Positions 1-12,580 of a stretch of DNA of 64,000 nucleotides are shown here, piece by piece (within the stretch, counting starts at the first letter, position 1; each line of letters starts with the position of its first letter). The position numbers and the translations under genes were made by a program. Location of the stretch: assembly GCA_050084515.1 (NCBI GenBank), contig CM114274.1, positions 27,032,001 through 27,096,000 on the forward strand, given 5' to 3'. This DNA comes from Blasia pusilla. Lineage: Eukaryota > Marchantiophyta > Marchantiopsida > Blasiales. The notes below the pieces were generated by a model, which was given only the letters and a program-made list of their open reading frames with translations, did not search any database and had not been told where the DNA came from.

Positions 1-2009
1 CACGACATTAGCGTACACATTCCTCACCATGTGTCACAAAAGATCCCAAGCTACAACTTACGCATGGCGCATGAGTCCATACAAAAGAATTGGGGAAAGG
101 TATGAGCAAAATTCTTAAGCTCCTCCTGACTGTTATTTTTTCGTTTAAGTGGGTTTGATCCTAGAAATTGAGAAGTGTCTACAATTTTCATAATCTGTTC
201 ATTGTGATTCATCAGTTGTTCAAGTGACCAGATTCCGTGAATAGCCTGTGACTTTTCTGCCTCATACTATTTTCTGAACATGGCAGCATGTCAACTCCGC
301 AAAGTGGAATTGGAGACTCATGAAGACAATTATGACACAGTGCCATATCTATGACGAGCAGCAAAACTATGTCGCATTTGATGAAGGATTAGAAGAAGAA
401 TCTAAGGTCATTGGCCCTTTGAGGAAAGTAATGCCAAACATCGCATAGACATTGAATATCGTTGCAGGCTCTCTTGCGGAGCAAGGAGACTTAGGTTTAT
501 CATTCCAAGGAATTGGGCAGGTTCCCACCCCTTGCTACTCCGTGAGTGACCCAGCTTTCACACTAAAAGTCCAAAGTGGAGATGTGGTCGTATGGATATA
601 TCTTCTCCTACGAGACTTGGTACCCCGTGTGCACAGCAGGTTCAGCATCCGAAATTTTGGGGTACTACAGGTTGTGGAATGTACCATTACTAGTATAGAC
701 TTAGAAATGTCACTAACGATGGCAGTTTCTTCTTTCCGTCCTCTTTCACTCGTGAGATTGGAACTGCCTGGGGTCCGAGATGGACCTGATCTAGCTTGGA
801 AAAGCATTTGATGTGTGATGGCCAGCTTTGGGCCCGACGAATGGAAAAGTGGTAACTGTGGACGATTTGAGTCAGTACACCTCAACGGCAAAACTCTAGT
901 ACGAGCACGAGATGGAAAAGCATGCATAGAATTGTTGCATGTCTTGGGATTAGTGAACCCTCACTAACTGGACTGGAAACATGTGCAACGGACCGAGGGC
1001 ACTCAAACGTTTGCAACCACTCAATCTCAACCGAAGAGATGGAGAATTGAAGCGATGATCACCGTCTTGTAGTCGTGTTTACAGATTCTCACGGTCGAAG
1101 TCCTCTCTATGGGCTCTCTCAAAAAATAATTGGATCTGCGCGAGTGTGAACAGATCTATGGTGTGGGTTAGAGATCTATGTTGTGGTTGTAGTATGAGGA
1201 TTCCAAATCTGAAAGAGATATGGCTGGGTAATCACTGCCAATCCTCCGCCCTAAACCATCCAGTAAGATTAGTGGGTACTTCGCGGATGAAAAGTATGGT
1301 CAATTTTGAATTATTTCACCACGTATTTTAGACTATATCACACTGAAAGTTTTAATTTCTATTTCTCGCTTGACTCGAGGCCAAGTGAGAAATGCGAATT
1401 TTCTACTCTCGGCCACCAGGATTGATCTATTGAATGAGTTCGTTTGAGGTTAATTTAGAAACGGAATTATAATTTTGAAAAAAATACACTAATGAGTTCA
1501 AATAAAAGAAACGTATTTAAAAATCCTTACGCGATTTTGTAATACGAACATAGATGAAAAAATGATCATTTCAAACACTTTCAAATAAGTCGTCAAAACG
1601 TAACCAGATGAAACTGAAAATCAATCCTAAACACTTATGTGAGGAAATAACAAACTAGAACAAGTCACATAACCATAACATACACTTTCGTGAGTACCGC
1701 AGTTTTATAATCACTCCGGGAACCAGGGAACTACTACCAAACCAAAAGCAATTCTTGATCGGAATTAATGTATCAAAATTGCAAACTCTAAAGAAAAATT
1801 GTCTCGTGGTTAAGAAGTGTGTGAAAGATTAGCGTCTCACCAGTCGCATCTCACCTTTATGATCGGAGAGAAAAGATGGGAAAAATCGCAGATCCCCCCG
1901 CCGCATGAGAGCCCGTTGTTGCGTTGCCTTATCATCCAAAAAATAGCGACAACAATTGCTTTCCATTCAGCCTACATAGCAATCCAGCCAATCCAGCACA
2001 CATGACGGG
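1..2009. other. Intergenic, no gene recognised
   Basis: I see no supported gene here. A 119-codon open frame at 452-811 (+) and its antisense partner show no family motif, no introns I can place and no coding-like neighbour, so I leave them out. Composition is mixed from 1 to 1300 and AT-rich after that. Confidence 0.5.
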
Positions 2010-2160
2010 ACGTGCGGCAGTGGAGAAATTTAGATCTTCAATGGACACGGCAAAGTGCAAGAGTAGAAACAGGAGGCGCGGTACCCGTAGGCAAAAGTGG
2101 ATATATTGGATGGAGAAAGTAGATCTTGAATTGACGCCAAGAAATTGGAGCAGTGAATGA
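2010..2160 (+). repeat. Diverged partial copies of the 90-bp repeat found at 4011-4290
   Basis: Two short stretches (about 2015-2045 and 2118-2155) carry the same phrases as the tandem array at 4011-4290: GGAGAAATTTAGATCTT followed by CAATGGAC, and GGATGGAGAAAGTAGATCTT followed by GAATTGACGCC. AAAGTGCA spacing words also recur. This looks like an older dispersed copy of the same repeat. The open frame across it is probably not a gene. Confidence 0.55.
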
Positions 2161-2570
2161 AAAAAAGACAGCTCGTTGGAAAGCTCTCGACGAGCTCTAC
2201 AAGTTAGTTTGAATCAGCCTTCGGCATCATTGTGACCAATGCAGACCCAGATGGCTAAATTGACCGGAAAAGCCCTCCAAAGTTTTGTCACAGTCACAAC
2301 TCCTCATGAAATCTGCATCCATTGAGCTCCGAACAAAATTTCCTTCTCCCAAACTAAAATTTCTCTTCCTCTTTTCTCTCCTCAAACATCGAGAAATTCA
2401 AATGATGTTCTCCTATCGTTATGATATTATGTAGAAAACTATTAGAGAAAGATAACTGGTGGGAAACGGCTCTCACACTCACACACCACCACGGAGAACG
2501 AAATTTTGCAAGAAGAGAATGAGTGGAGGCGGATCCTTTTCTCAATTATATAGGGTATGTATAAACAACA

Positions 2571-2660
2571 ACCCTAACCCTAATCTTAACCATAGTCTCG
2601 AGTTAGACTAGTTACGACTAACGAACCATAGTTAAGATAATCGCGTTTAACTGACTAACC
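2571..2660. repeat. Short CCCTAA doublet and imperfect inverted repeat
   Basis: CCCTAACCCTAA (two units) sits at about 2571-2583. It is followed by an imperfect inverted repeat in which ATCTTAACCATAG (about 2583-2595) faces CCATAGTTAAGAT (about 2626-2640). Two telomere-like units are too few to call an interstitial telomere; a telo-box-like word or chance is as likely. Confidence 0.3.
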
Positions 2661-4010
2661 AAGATTAAGCTTCCCTACTTTGTGTGAGTACCAAATGTAG
2701 CAGTTCGGATGTATGATGAGTTTGACTGTAACTCAGTCTTCAATACGGTTGCCAAACATCATTCTCGGATAAATTCTACAAGTACTCTAAGAGACAAAGG
2801 AAGATTCAAGTTGGATATGTTCAATGGAAAATAGGGGATCCGATTATATTTGAATAGAAAAGGACATGAAATTACATTATAGGCAAGGTTGGATGTGGAC
2901 AAAGCCCGTGATTGGAAGACTTGCGTCAATTATATGGAAGGACTTGTCCATACGGGTCCCACCTTCTCCTTCTTTCTCATCCCCCCTACTTGCCTCCATG
3001 TTCCACACTTTCTCGTTTCTTCCTTCCTCCACTTCCATTCCCTGCCTCATTATTGCCCCACCTGTCCGTGCCTTGTCTTCTACCACGAGGTGTAAAGTGT
3101 GGAATCCACCTCTTGCAAACCATGTCCATGGACATATCCACACTTAATTGTCTATCCATGTTCATCCCAAGGACGGACTCGTCGGTTTTTTCCGCAACCA
3201 TGATTATTGAATCGACTATTACATGCACACGAGAAACTTCACATTCTATGCCTTATTATTGAATGGAAGAGCATTGGCTCTCCTACATCCAGATGAAGGA
3301 AGAATTCTACAATATCCATTCCACATTTGACTCATCTCTAAACAATCTATACACAAACTACTCACAAGTGGGGGATAATTTTCAAAAGAGATAGAGGGAA
3401 ATTTCACAACATATGCAAACAAAAGAGGTATGGGTACACATAGTTCTATGTTACTTCCACAACTATATACTGAAGTTGAGGATCAACCATCCACTCAATC
3501 AGTTGAAACATCATATAAGAGGGGTGGATTTTCTGAATGTGACATTAGAATCTAGATATGATGGCATTTAAGCCACAAGAGAGTCCAATGTTACTCATGA
3601 CTTATTCTTCATAAGTAGTAAGGAGAGAAATTGGAGAAAGTTCCTATTGCTCAATTATTTTGTAGAATCAACACAATTTTTTATATATATATTTCCAATT
3701 CTCTCTTTTGTAGTTTATTTTGAATAAATACACCACACTACTTTTTCACCACTTCATGTTGAGAAGCTCCTAATGAATGAAACTTGTGCGACAACTTAAA
3801 TATTTAAAAATTATTTCCAATCCCGCCTTTGCTAAAAATATGATGATGAAAATTCCAGGACTATGATTTTTTAATATTATTATGAAGTTATTTTATTTTA
3901 TTATTACCTGTAATGTGCAAAACATTGCAGAATATGAAAGTTCATGTGGAGGACATTCAAATTTGGAAATCTAAGTAAACAGAAGGGATCATTATAGAAT
4001 TAAGACGCCC
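2661..4010. other. Intergenic, no gene recognised
   Basis: Overlapping open frames on both strands at 2866-3262 arise from pyrimidine-rich sequence and resemble no family. A 14-bp perfect palindrome, ATGTCCATGGACAT, lies at 3122-3135. The rest, from about 3300, is AT-rich. Confidence 0.45.
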
Positions 4011-4290
4011 AAAAGTGCAGCAGTAGGAGCGGGAGCCGCGATATCAGTACGCGTCAGTGGGGGAATCGGATGGAGAAATTTCCATCTTGAAATGACGTCG
4101 AAAAGTGCAGCAGTCGGAACGGGAGCCGCGATACCAGTGCGGAAATCGGGTGGAGAAATTTAGATCTTGAATGGATGCCGACAAAGTGCAGCAGTAAGAA
4201 CGGGAGCCGCGATACCAGTGCGCGTCAGTGGAGAAATCGGATGGAGAAATTAGATTTTCAATGGACGCCGACAAAGTGCAGTAGTAGGAG
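4011..4290 (+). repeat. Tandem repeat, about 90-bp unit, 3.2 copies
   Basis: Units begin at 4011, 4101 and 4182, with a partial unit at 4272. Each opens with AAAGTGCAGCAGT, continues through GGGAGCCGCGATA and ends with a GATGGAGAAAT-type segment. Unit lengths are about 90, 81 and 90 bp; the middle one lacks the GCGTCAGT segment. GC content is clearly above the flanks. A diverged relative lies at 2010-2160. Confidence 0.85.
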
Positions 4291-4397
4291 TTATCTTTGG
4301 TGCCGAGGAAGGTACGAGAACAGCTTGGCTCGGAAGGATAGGTAGAAAGAGCTTCCACTGACGTCCTGATTTGATGACAAAGAAATTTAAGATTTTA

Positions 4398-4530
4398 TCG
4401 AACTTCATTGCTTCGGAGCCTTCTTGAGGTTCAAAATTCTAGAAGAGCATTGAACTTGAAACACAGCGTAGAATATCAAATGTAATTGAAGTCTGAGGCG
4501 ATCTCTGCATCTGGAGCTGCGGCTCCCCGC
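4398..4530 (+). repeat. Single diverged copy of the segment amplified at 4711-5135
   Basis: The order is the same as in the downstream array: GAACTTCATTG, CTTCGGAGC, CTTCTTGAGGTT, then GCATTGAACTTGAAACA and a tail containing GAGGCGATCTCTG and CTCTATTCAGAA. The array at 4711-5060 with its tail 5061-5135 is therefore a second copy of this segment in which one 50-bp module has been amplified. Confidence 0.7.
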
Positions 4531-4710
4531 TCTATTCAGAACAGTAATAATCGGATGACGATCTATCAGATCTTGTGACATGTCCGTTTTAAATCGCACT
4601 CATCCTGCAATCGGACGAGTGCGAGGAAGGTACAAGAACGGCTTAGCTCGGAAGGAGAGGTGGAAAGAGCCTCGATTGACATCCTGATTTGTTGACTGAG
4701 AAACTGCATC

Positions 4711-5060
4711 GAACTTCATTGATTCGGAGCTTTCTTGAGGTTGAATTCCCAGGGAGCATTGAACTTCATTGATTCGGAGCATTCTTGAGGTTGAATTCCC
4801 AGGGAGCATCGAACTTCATTGATTCGGAGCTTTCTTGAGGTTGAATTCCCAGGGAGCATTGCACTTCATTGATTCGGAGCATTCTTGAGGTTGAATTCCG
4901 AGGGAGCATTGAACTTAATTGATTCGGAGCATTCTTGAGGTTGAATTCCCAGGGAGCATTGAACTTCATTGATTCGGAGCTTTCTTGAGGTTGAATTCCC
5001 AGGGAGCATTGAACTTCATTGATTCGGAGCTTTCTTGAGGTTGAATTCCCAGTGAGCATT
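4711..5060 (+). repeat. Tandem repeat, exact 50-bp unit, seven copies
   Basis: Units begin at 4711, 4761, 4811, 4861, 4911, 4961 and 5011. Each reads GAACTTCATTGATTCGGAGC, then (A/T)TTCTTGAGG, TTGAATTCCC and AGGGAGCATT. Copies differ by only one to a few bases, so the expansion is recent. Because 50 is not a multiple of three, the open frames through it cycle through all phases and are not genes. Confidence 0.95.
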
Positions 5061-5329
5061 GAACTTGAAACAGAGCACAGACCATCAAATGCAACTGGAG
5101 CCTGAGGCGATCTCTGTATCTGACGCTCTATTCAGAAGAATTTAAAAATTTAAAATGACAAGTACAAATTTTAGTTCAAAAATTTACATGGGGAAGGCTT
5201 CTTTCCGTGGATTATTGCCACATGTTCTTCCAAATGAAGTACACATTTTGCTTCATGGGATTTCGGTAGCACAAAATTATTTCAACTAAACCTTTTTTTG
5301 GTAAAGGTGGGAGAGAGAGAGATTTGTAG

Positions 5330-5780
5330 TCTCTTTGAGTTTGTATACTAAGTACATTAGTTTACACTAGGATAGAAAATTGCCTAGACTATAGGACCAC
5401 TAGTTATGTATACCAAAAAATTGAGTAAAACTACTAGTTAAGTATACAAGAATATGAGGGAACACAAGTTATGAGGGAGGGGATTTGTATGTATACTAGG
5501 ATTTGTATATGAAGGGAGGGAAGAGGGAGGGGAGTTGAGAATGCGAGGGAGGGGGTTTATATGTTTATATACCAGGATTTGTATACGAAGAGAGGATACC
5601 ACGGGATGAAGTCGCACGAATTTAATCCCACAAATTTAAGTCACGAATTATTAATCACATGAATTTAATTCACAAGAGTGGCACGAATTGGGTTACATGA
5701 ATCCACGATAGAGACACACCCAAGATGCAAAATGAATCCGCGATAGAGACACACCCAAGATGCAAAACGAACTATACATG
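5330..5780 (+). repeat. Low-complexity repeat, inverted relative of 12360-12580
   Basis: The segment is built from GTATAC-containing words and then CACGAATTTAAT, CACAAATTTAAGTCAC and CACATGAATTTAATTCAC. The reverse complement of about 12370-12560 gives the same succession: GTATAC words, ACCACGGGA, then CACGAATTTAATCACATG and AATTTAAGTCAC. A 37-bp local duplication (ATCCRCGATAGAGACACACC) occupies about 5700-5765. Confidence 0.6.
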
Positions 5781-5829
5781 TAGGGCCCGTAATTAATTGT
5801 GCTTTGAGTTATCCTAGTACTCATTGTTA

Positions 5830-5998
5830 CTAGCCGGTGCCGTGCTCACGGGTGAAAGAGAGCCCAAGGAGACAAAGCTTGTGCGTTTGAGAGGAGTTTA
5901 TAGGAAAGAGCGACACATGTCAATCACCTACAGGTCAAAAAGTATGTCATCAAGAGAGATGACACCCTTATAAGGGCACTCTCCTATAATAATATAGA
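5830..5998 (-). mobile_element. Complete 169-bp non-autonomous Helitron
   Basis: Read on the minus strand, the element starts at 5998 with TCTATATTATTATAGGAGAG, preceded by A. It ends at 5830 with the hairpin CCGTG-AG-CACGG, then CACCGGCTAG, followed by T. A|T insertion, a 5' TC and a 3' hairpin about 10 nt before CTAG are the canonical signature of plant Helitrons. The 5' end matches that of the 222-bp element at 19437-19658. It carries no coding capacity. Confidence 0.8.
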
Positions 5999-7594
5999 TG
6001 AACTCAATTAGAATATATTTAATATTAAAACAATATACATAAATAATGCGTAGTCGCAAAGGACACAAGGAAGTCAAGAAGACCAATAATGCATATGATT
6101 GATTATGATAGTTTCAATAAGGTTTGATAAGAACATTATTATTGTATCGAAGGAATTAGAGAATTCACAACAAGGTCAAGTGGTCCTAGTTTCACTTTGG
6201 ACCTTTGGTAGAATAATAATTTTGAATTTTTGAATCTAGGACCTTTGGTAGAATAATAATTCAGTTGAAGTCCAAAGAACTTAGAAGAAAAGTTTAAAAT
6301 GCACTTTACTAGAGTAGAGAGTTTTGACAATAAGTTCTTCAATAGTTGAAGGAGTGTCATTGAATTATTATTCTACCAAAGGTCCTAGATCTTGAGTGAA
6401 AGGCTCTCCCATGCATACAATTTATCTTCCACATGACACTATCCATTGGTCGTTGGTGTTGTTTTCTTTGTCTTGTCTTTGCATTATTTTCCATATGAGA
6501 TATCCTCCAATTTTTATTTCTTGATGAGAACTCACTTTCTGTCATTAAATAATCAAGAAAATCTCAAGAGGAGAGAGGATACCCATGTAGATATGTTAGT
6601 AGTTAGTTAGAAAGAGTCATCACTATAATGAGTAAAGTAAGGACGCCTAGGATAGTTTCTTAGAATGGAAATATTTAGAAAATCTCTCATTGGGGGGGTT
6701 TTCAACCCCATAGCAATGGCTTCCTCTTCCATGAGTAAATCTTAAACAAGTTTAATTATACCACTTGGCTATCTATTGAGAGAGATAGAAAGAGATGAAA
6801 TAACTTTTTGAATTTTTGCAAGAAGGTTATTAGGATATAAATCAGTATTGAATAATATAGTAAGTAAATAATAAAATCATTTCTTATTTTAGATTTAAAG
6901 ATCAATTATCTATATTTTTCATGGAAACTTATATATTATAAAAGAAAAAAAAATCAAGATCAACTCAATTTTTTTAAGAGTTGCAAAAATTATTGATGAA
7001 ATTCTTTTCATGCCACAAGTCTGAAAAAATGAAATTTAAATTCTAGGGAATGACTATGAAGGGATAATATCGCATAATTCCTTAATTAATGGACTATATC
7101 GCAGAATTCCTAGTGAGTAGGTTTTATTTAATAGGAAGAGTAGCCTTGATAAAAGATGGGAGCAATTTTGAGAATTGTACTATTATTTAGGTGAATAATT
7201 TAAGATGATCTCCTTCTTGATTTGTCTACCATCTCTCATACATGAAACATAACACTTGGGAATTAAATTATTTCTATTGACACATAATATTTGGGTGGAT
7301 TTTTTCTTCTTCTTATGGGTAGGAGAAAAAAAATTAAAAAATTAAAATTCTCCACGTATGGCACAAATCACAAGTTATATAGTTGTATACTATTTAGAAG
7401 TATCTTGATTTCTCAATAATATACCTTTTTCAAAAGATGGCAAGATTCGTATATTCCAAAGTGTGTTACTCAAATTTTAAGTTGAATATCTTATGGTAAA
7501 CTTTTTTTTTACCATGTGTGAAAATTTTGATGAAACTTGAAGTATTTTCTTTTTGAAGATATTTTACTTAGAACAAGCATGGCTGCACATAAAT
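5999..7594. other. AT-rich intergenic sequence, no gene recognised
   Basis: AT-rich with short local duplications: a phrase containing GACCTTTGGTAGAATAATAA recurs at about 6200 and 6240, and inverted at 6368. Open frames are short and unsupported. Confidence 0.5.
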
Positions 7595-8075
7595 AGACTT
7601 GTCTGACCATGGGATTGACATGCCCAACAAGTCCCCTACATGGGTTTTTTTGGGTACCCACTGGCACATGCGGGTTTGGGATGTAGGAATAGATACGAGT
7701 TTGGATTAAGGGAGGTAGACATGGATCGAATGGGAGTATGGGCTATGAGCCTGCATGTGGCTTGCACCTAGCCCGCCCGGCCCATCTTAAGCCCACACAA
7801 GGCTCGCCTTGAGTCCGCTCAGTGCACGCCTCTACGTGCCCTATAAGGACCATTGCAAGCCTTCCGCAGGCTTAGGGTGGGCTCCATGCGTGCCTCTATG
7901 AGCGAGATGCGGGCTTGATGCAGGCTACAAAATAGGTGGTAAGAATGGGCAACGAGTTGCTAAAGTGGGTGTGGGATGGCCAAGTCTACATTGTAGGCGG
8001 GATAGGCCAAGGTGTGGGTGGCGGGAATTTGGGTTTGCATCAACATATCCGTCCTAGGGACAAACTTAAGTGCGT
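7595..8075 (+). repeat. GC-rich dispersed repeat, copy 1
   Basis: This GC-rich island in AT-rich DNA shares its end with copies at 16386-16895 and 53733-54100. Its left end reads GACTTGTCTGACCATGGGAT, then GACATGCCCA and GGGTTTTTTTGGGTACC. The reverse complements of the right ends of the other two copies give the same series. The interior is made of CCCGC/GGGCC words. No coding motif is visible. Boundaries are approximate, and a TIR-type element is possible. Confidence 0.65.
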
Positions 8076-10879
8076 ACATATGGATTTTTTTGTGTGTGTA
8101 ACCTTGAGTACAAGAAAATTTTGGTTCTTAGTCCTTTTCACAGTACTTAATCTAGTTCAATGTACGAGCATGATGATATACTAGTTTATAAAAATTCCAA
8201 CTATCATAAAAAAACTCATGTAATCATGAAAATTGGGCAATGTGTAGAAGAGAAATATTCCTAACTTCATATATGATTATTATTATAATATTCTTCCTTT
8301 GGGTTCCATGAAGATCATTGGCTAGGCTTTTAAACAAGGATTTTCATAAGGGATGATAATACATTTTATCAAAATCAACTTAAATCATCAGTGATTAACC
8401 TCCTTGCCTAAATAGGCTTATGGAAAATACAATATTAGTACTAATATAGAGATGGCATGGATGGAAGGAAGAACTAAGAGTAAGGGTACTTTATGGTAGA
8501 GTGAAGGGACATATCTCTTGTGGATAATGATGATACTTATTGAGTAATTTGTATTGGTGACTACTTCACACGACACATTATATTGAACTTTCCTTTCAAA
8601 TTTTTTTCCCATGTTGTTTGAAATAATAATATAATAATAGGAATCCATGTAATAAACTTAACATAGATGGATGGGTAAGGATAAAATATGAAGAAAATAC
8701 CAAATTAATGAAATGATATGATGAAAATTTTGCATGTAGTATTTCGCATATAGAGTTTTTTTTAAGGTATGATAGATAAAGAATGTATTGAAAATACTCT
8801 ATTAATCCATATTGTGTAAGGATTTATCTTATGAAGGGTTGGTAGCACGGGATGGGTGAAAAATTGAAAATGGATAAGAGGTGAAAAAGGAACTACATGA
8901 AATGAGGGGAACTTTGGTATAAAGTGGGAGTGTTGACCATATATATTATTGCACACAACTTTTATGTATCTTTTAAGAAATATTTTAGAATATTATCTAC
9001 CTTATTCGTAAAAGTCCTTTAGTAGCCATTTCTTGGTTACTCACTTTTCTTTCCTAGGTCTAGTTGAGAAGGCATTTATGTCTATGGAGTGATTATGCCC
9101 ATATTGATGAATGATGAGATCTTACAATATTTTTTAGGCTCAACTATGATTTTCACAACACATGTAGAGATAAACATCAACTGCTATGTATGGAAAAATC
9201 CACCCTATTACATCAATTGGGAATTGTACCCTACCATTAGCATATTGAAATTAATCCTACAATACTATAATAATAATATATATGACTCATCATATACTGT
9301 CACAATATGTTTGATGTTCCTCTTGGTAAAAAGAATAAGAGTATTACAACCCAATTATGACAAATCTTGAATTTCTCTAGTCCAGGTATAAGAGTTTAAC
9401 TTGTGTTTATCACTAATTTTGAAGTTTTCTCAAGATCTTAAATTAAGATGGTAACAACACACGTTTCAATCAACATTTGCAATTACTATGTTTCTTAACA
9501 TCCCAAGTTCAACTCGAGGTCTATAGATATTGCTATGTCCAAACATGAAAGTCTAATATGGATGCTATGATTTCCTTCATTTGAAATTTAAGGAAATAGC
9601 TTTGACTATTTCAAAATCTTCCCTCTTATGCTACTATAGCACCTTTCTTGGAGGTGGGCCACAACACATCAAATGGATATATCTTTGGTGTTTCATTTAC
9701 AAGAGATTGACCCATATGATGTGCTCACACTCTAACTATATCTCATGATCTTACACCCATTCAAACTCCACATAGTGTGGCATATGATTCCCAAGGGATA
9801 AACCCAACATTTTCAACATTTATTGTTCTTGCATGTGAAAAGAGAAATATTTCTTAATAAATATAGAGATTATGCATATTGAAAAAAACTAGAAAGGGGG
9901 ATCGAAGCCTCCTCAAGATTGAATGACTAATGTTTGAACCTAGTTGGATTCTTTGAGTATCCCAAGAAAAATCAATATTGTGTACTTTCACTTTTTCATT
10001 TATTTTATGACTTTATGAATCTCCTATGATGGGGTATACCCAAATTATTTGGTTTTCTAGATCCTTAGACCACCATGAGCTATTCACATGTATGAATATC
10101 ATTTTTGAGCAACATGTCAACTACCTCTAGTTGGTGAACTCGTTGCATCATAATCAACCCATAAATTGAAGTATGTCCCAAAAATAAAGTCCCTTTGCTA
10201 TATAGGATGACGGTCAGTGAATAAATGGAACCATGAAATCTCGTCACATGCAATAATGCATCTAATTGATTTATGACCTATTGGTCAAAGGGTGCAAAAA
10301 ATATTAATCTAAGGTGTGAAAGAGTTTGAGTTCTCGTATCTTGAAAAGCACGAAATATGTGGCATATCTGTCTTAAGTCTTTAGACATTTAAATTTTTGG
10401 AAACCCAAGTTTTCGTCTCTTTTATCTTTGATAGGGATGTTGGGCTTTGGGAAAAGTCCTCGATGTGTGAATCTTGCTGTCTCAAGAATTAACATAAGAT
10501 GTGACATGGAATAGAAAATATTTCGGGAATTTTTGAAGAAAAGTATGAAATGTTACAAGTTTCAATTGTCACATAGTAAAAAATAGATGCCATCTCTATC
10601 ATGAGAATCATGAGATGCCCAAAAATTTGAGATGGAATATTAAAAAAAGCTAAAGATATTCAATTATTTTAAGCTTCGTGCTCTCCACAAGTTTGGGAGA
10701 AAAGAGATATGTTGGCTATGGCTTATAGTATAATATGGGAATTTGGGAAAAAAAAACTAAATTAGGATATTATGGATGTAGGGGAATTTTTAGTAAGCTC
10801 CCAATTGTGAGCCCACACATTTTTTTGTGGGGATTGGGCATAATTTGATTTAAAATAGAATGGAATTAGGTGTGGGAAT

Positions 10880-10970
10880 CTAGAATATCTAGAATATTAC
10901 ATTATATATTCTAGATATACAATGTAATATATGTAGAATGACATATTACATTACCGTTCTAGATAAGTTA
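10880..10970. repeat. AT-rich palindrome cluster
   Basis: TCTAGAATAT and ATATTCTAGA face each other across a short loop, followed by more TCTAGATA and ACATATTACATTA words in both orientations. The cluster could extrude a cruciform. No coding content. Confidence 0.55.
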
Positions 10971-11630
10971 GGAATTCTTATTTGTCCAATTTTGAATGGG
11001 CATTGTACAATTAGATTCATTTTTGGATTAATTAACTATTGATGTTGAGCATGTGTATTAAGAGAAAGTACCTTACATCACAATTTGACCTTGTTGAGAA
11101 GTACGACTTATGATCTCACTTATGATATCATTTCTTATAGGATATGTTATTAAATGAGTCAAAAAAGATTGGGATTCCATTGATGCACTTTGTGTGATTT
11201 ATATCCAAGGCATTCAATAATTTACTTGCTTATCAAGCTTGGAAGATTTCCACCTTCTATTTTTAAGCAAAAAAAATTGGGCATCTATATTTATTTTAAG
11301 GCGTTTATGAAAATGTGTCTTTTGATGTCTACTTATGAGACTCACATTATGTAGATATAGGAAAAAATTATATTAAAAATAGGAAATACGGTGTTGTAAT
11401 GATATTATTGATGGCCGCTTCGTTTTTCTAGAGTTTGTAATTTTTTCTTTTGTTCGCTTTCAATATTGGTAAATCCCAACCTTCAAGGATGAATGTGAAG
11501 TTATTGCAGAGATAGGGAATTTCTTTAGTATCTTGATGTCCACTTCAAAGGAACCATATTTTCCTCATCAAGCAAAATTTTTGTGTCATAGGTAAGCTTA
11601 GCGCTTAGTGACGAGCATCCCACACATCTC

Positions 11631-11648
11631 ATATATATATATATATAT
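11631..11648. repeat. (AT)9 microsatellite
   Basis: Uninterrupted AT dinucleotides across 18 bases. Confidence 0.9.
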
Positions 11649-12359
11649 TGTGTAAGCACTTGTAACTAATACCGCATTCATATGAGAGAGCAAATGTAAT
11701 TGATTTTGAGCTCCAAATGCAAGAGGGCATGTCATAATCATAATCACAATCACAATCATCGTTATCACCATTATCTATTCACCATAATGTGAATAATTTC
11801 ACAAGGATAAAGAGGAAAGAAATTGGGAAGAATCGACTGTAATGTACAAATTGATAGATGATCTCGTCTTAAATGAAAATTTGCATACTTTTGAGGTATA
11901 CTCATAAATTTCATCTTAGAATAGAGAGATTTGTAGATATGTCTAGAATGCCATTTTTTTTAATGAATATGAATCTTGAAGCCATATAGATATTATCTCT
12001 TTTTGCTCTTTTCTATTCCACAATTTCATATACATCAATGTTTTTAAGGCTTTAATCTTTGAAGCATATCCATGGTTTCATATCTCATCACATTTAGAGG
12101 GAAAAATTGGTAATTTTTATTTTTATCGTGATAAATTCTAATTTCTAGTTGATTTCTTCTCTCTCCATTGAGTTAACTGTGTTCTAGAAGATTGGAACAT
12201 GTGGACAAATGATATCGGTTGTTGTATTCATATCTATCAAGTTAAACAACAAATAATTTTGGTTAATTCTCCATAGATAGGTACATCATTAGGGCCTCTA
12301 TACATATGCTTTGTTTTGTTTCTCGGCTGTGTAGGCTATTTCATTCAATTTGTGTGATT

Positions 12360-12580
12360 TTTGTTTATTGTGGATGAAATTTTTTGTTTATTATGGATTT
12401 CCGCAATCCGATTCGTGTGACCGCAATCCGATTTGTGTGACTGGTGAATCTCCTTAACTTGATTTGTGTGACTTAAATTCATGTGATTAAATTCGTGTAA
12501 CAATCTCATATGTGGTTTCTGGTATTCTCTCCCGTGGTGTATACCTTGTATACAAACTTGTTTGTATACTAGCATTTTTT
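12360..12580 (-). repeat. Inverted partner of the repeat at 5330-5780
   Basis: The plus strand shows CCGCAATCCGATTCGTGTGA and then ACTTAAATTCATGTGATTAA and GTATACC words. Reverse-complemented, these reproduce the word order of 5330-5780. The duplicated CCGCAATCCGATT phrase is local. Confidence 0.55.

Larger units (their letters stand above)
8076..12359. other. AT-rich intergenic sequence, no gene recognised
   Basis: More than 4 kb of AT-rich DNA without a coding signal, apart from short chance open frames. It includes an AT-rich palindrome cluster at 10880-10970 and an (AT)n microsatellite at 11631-11648. Confidence 0.55.

Noticed and set aside
452-927. Overlapping open frames of 119 and 130 codons on both strands
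   Set aside because: No motif, no introns, no continuation in the flanks; the antisense overlap suggests chance open frames in GC-balanced DNA.
2571-2583. Interstitial telomere
   Set aside because: Only two CCCTAA units, and the plant type would be CCCTAAA; insufficient.
2866-3262. Five overlapping open frames on both strands
   Set aside because: Pyrimidine-rich low-complexity sequence yields Ser/Pro/Phe peptides in all frames; no recognisable family.
4600-5059. Minus-strand repetitive protein frames
   Set aside because: They are translations of the 50-bp tandem repeat, whose length is not a multiple of three.
7936-8184. 82-codon open frame in the GC-rich island
   Set aside because: Lies across the edge of a dispersed repeat and has no homologue I recognise.
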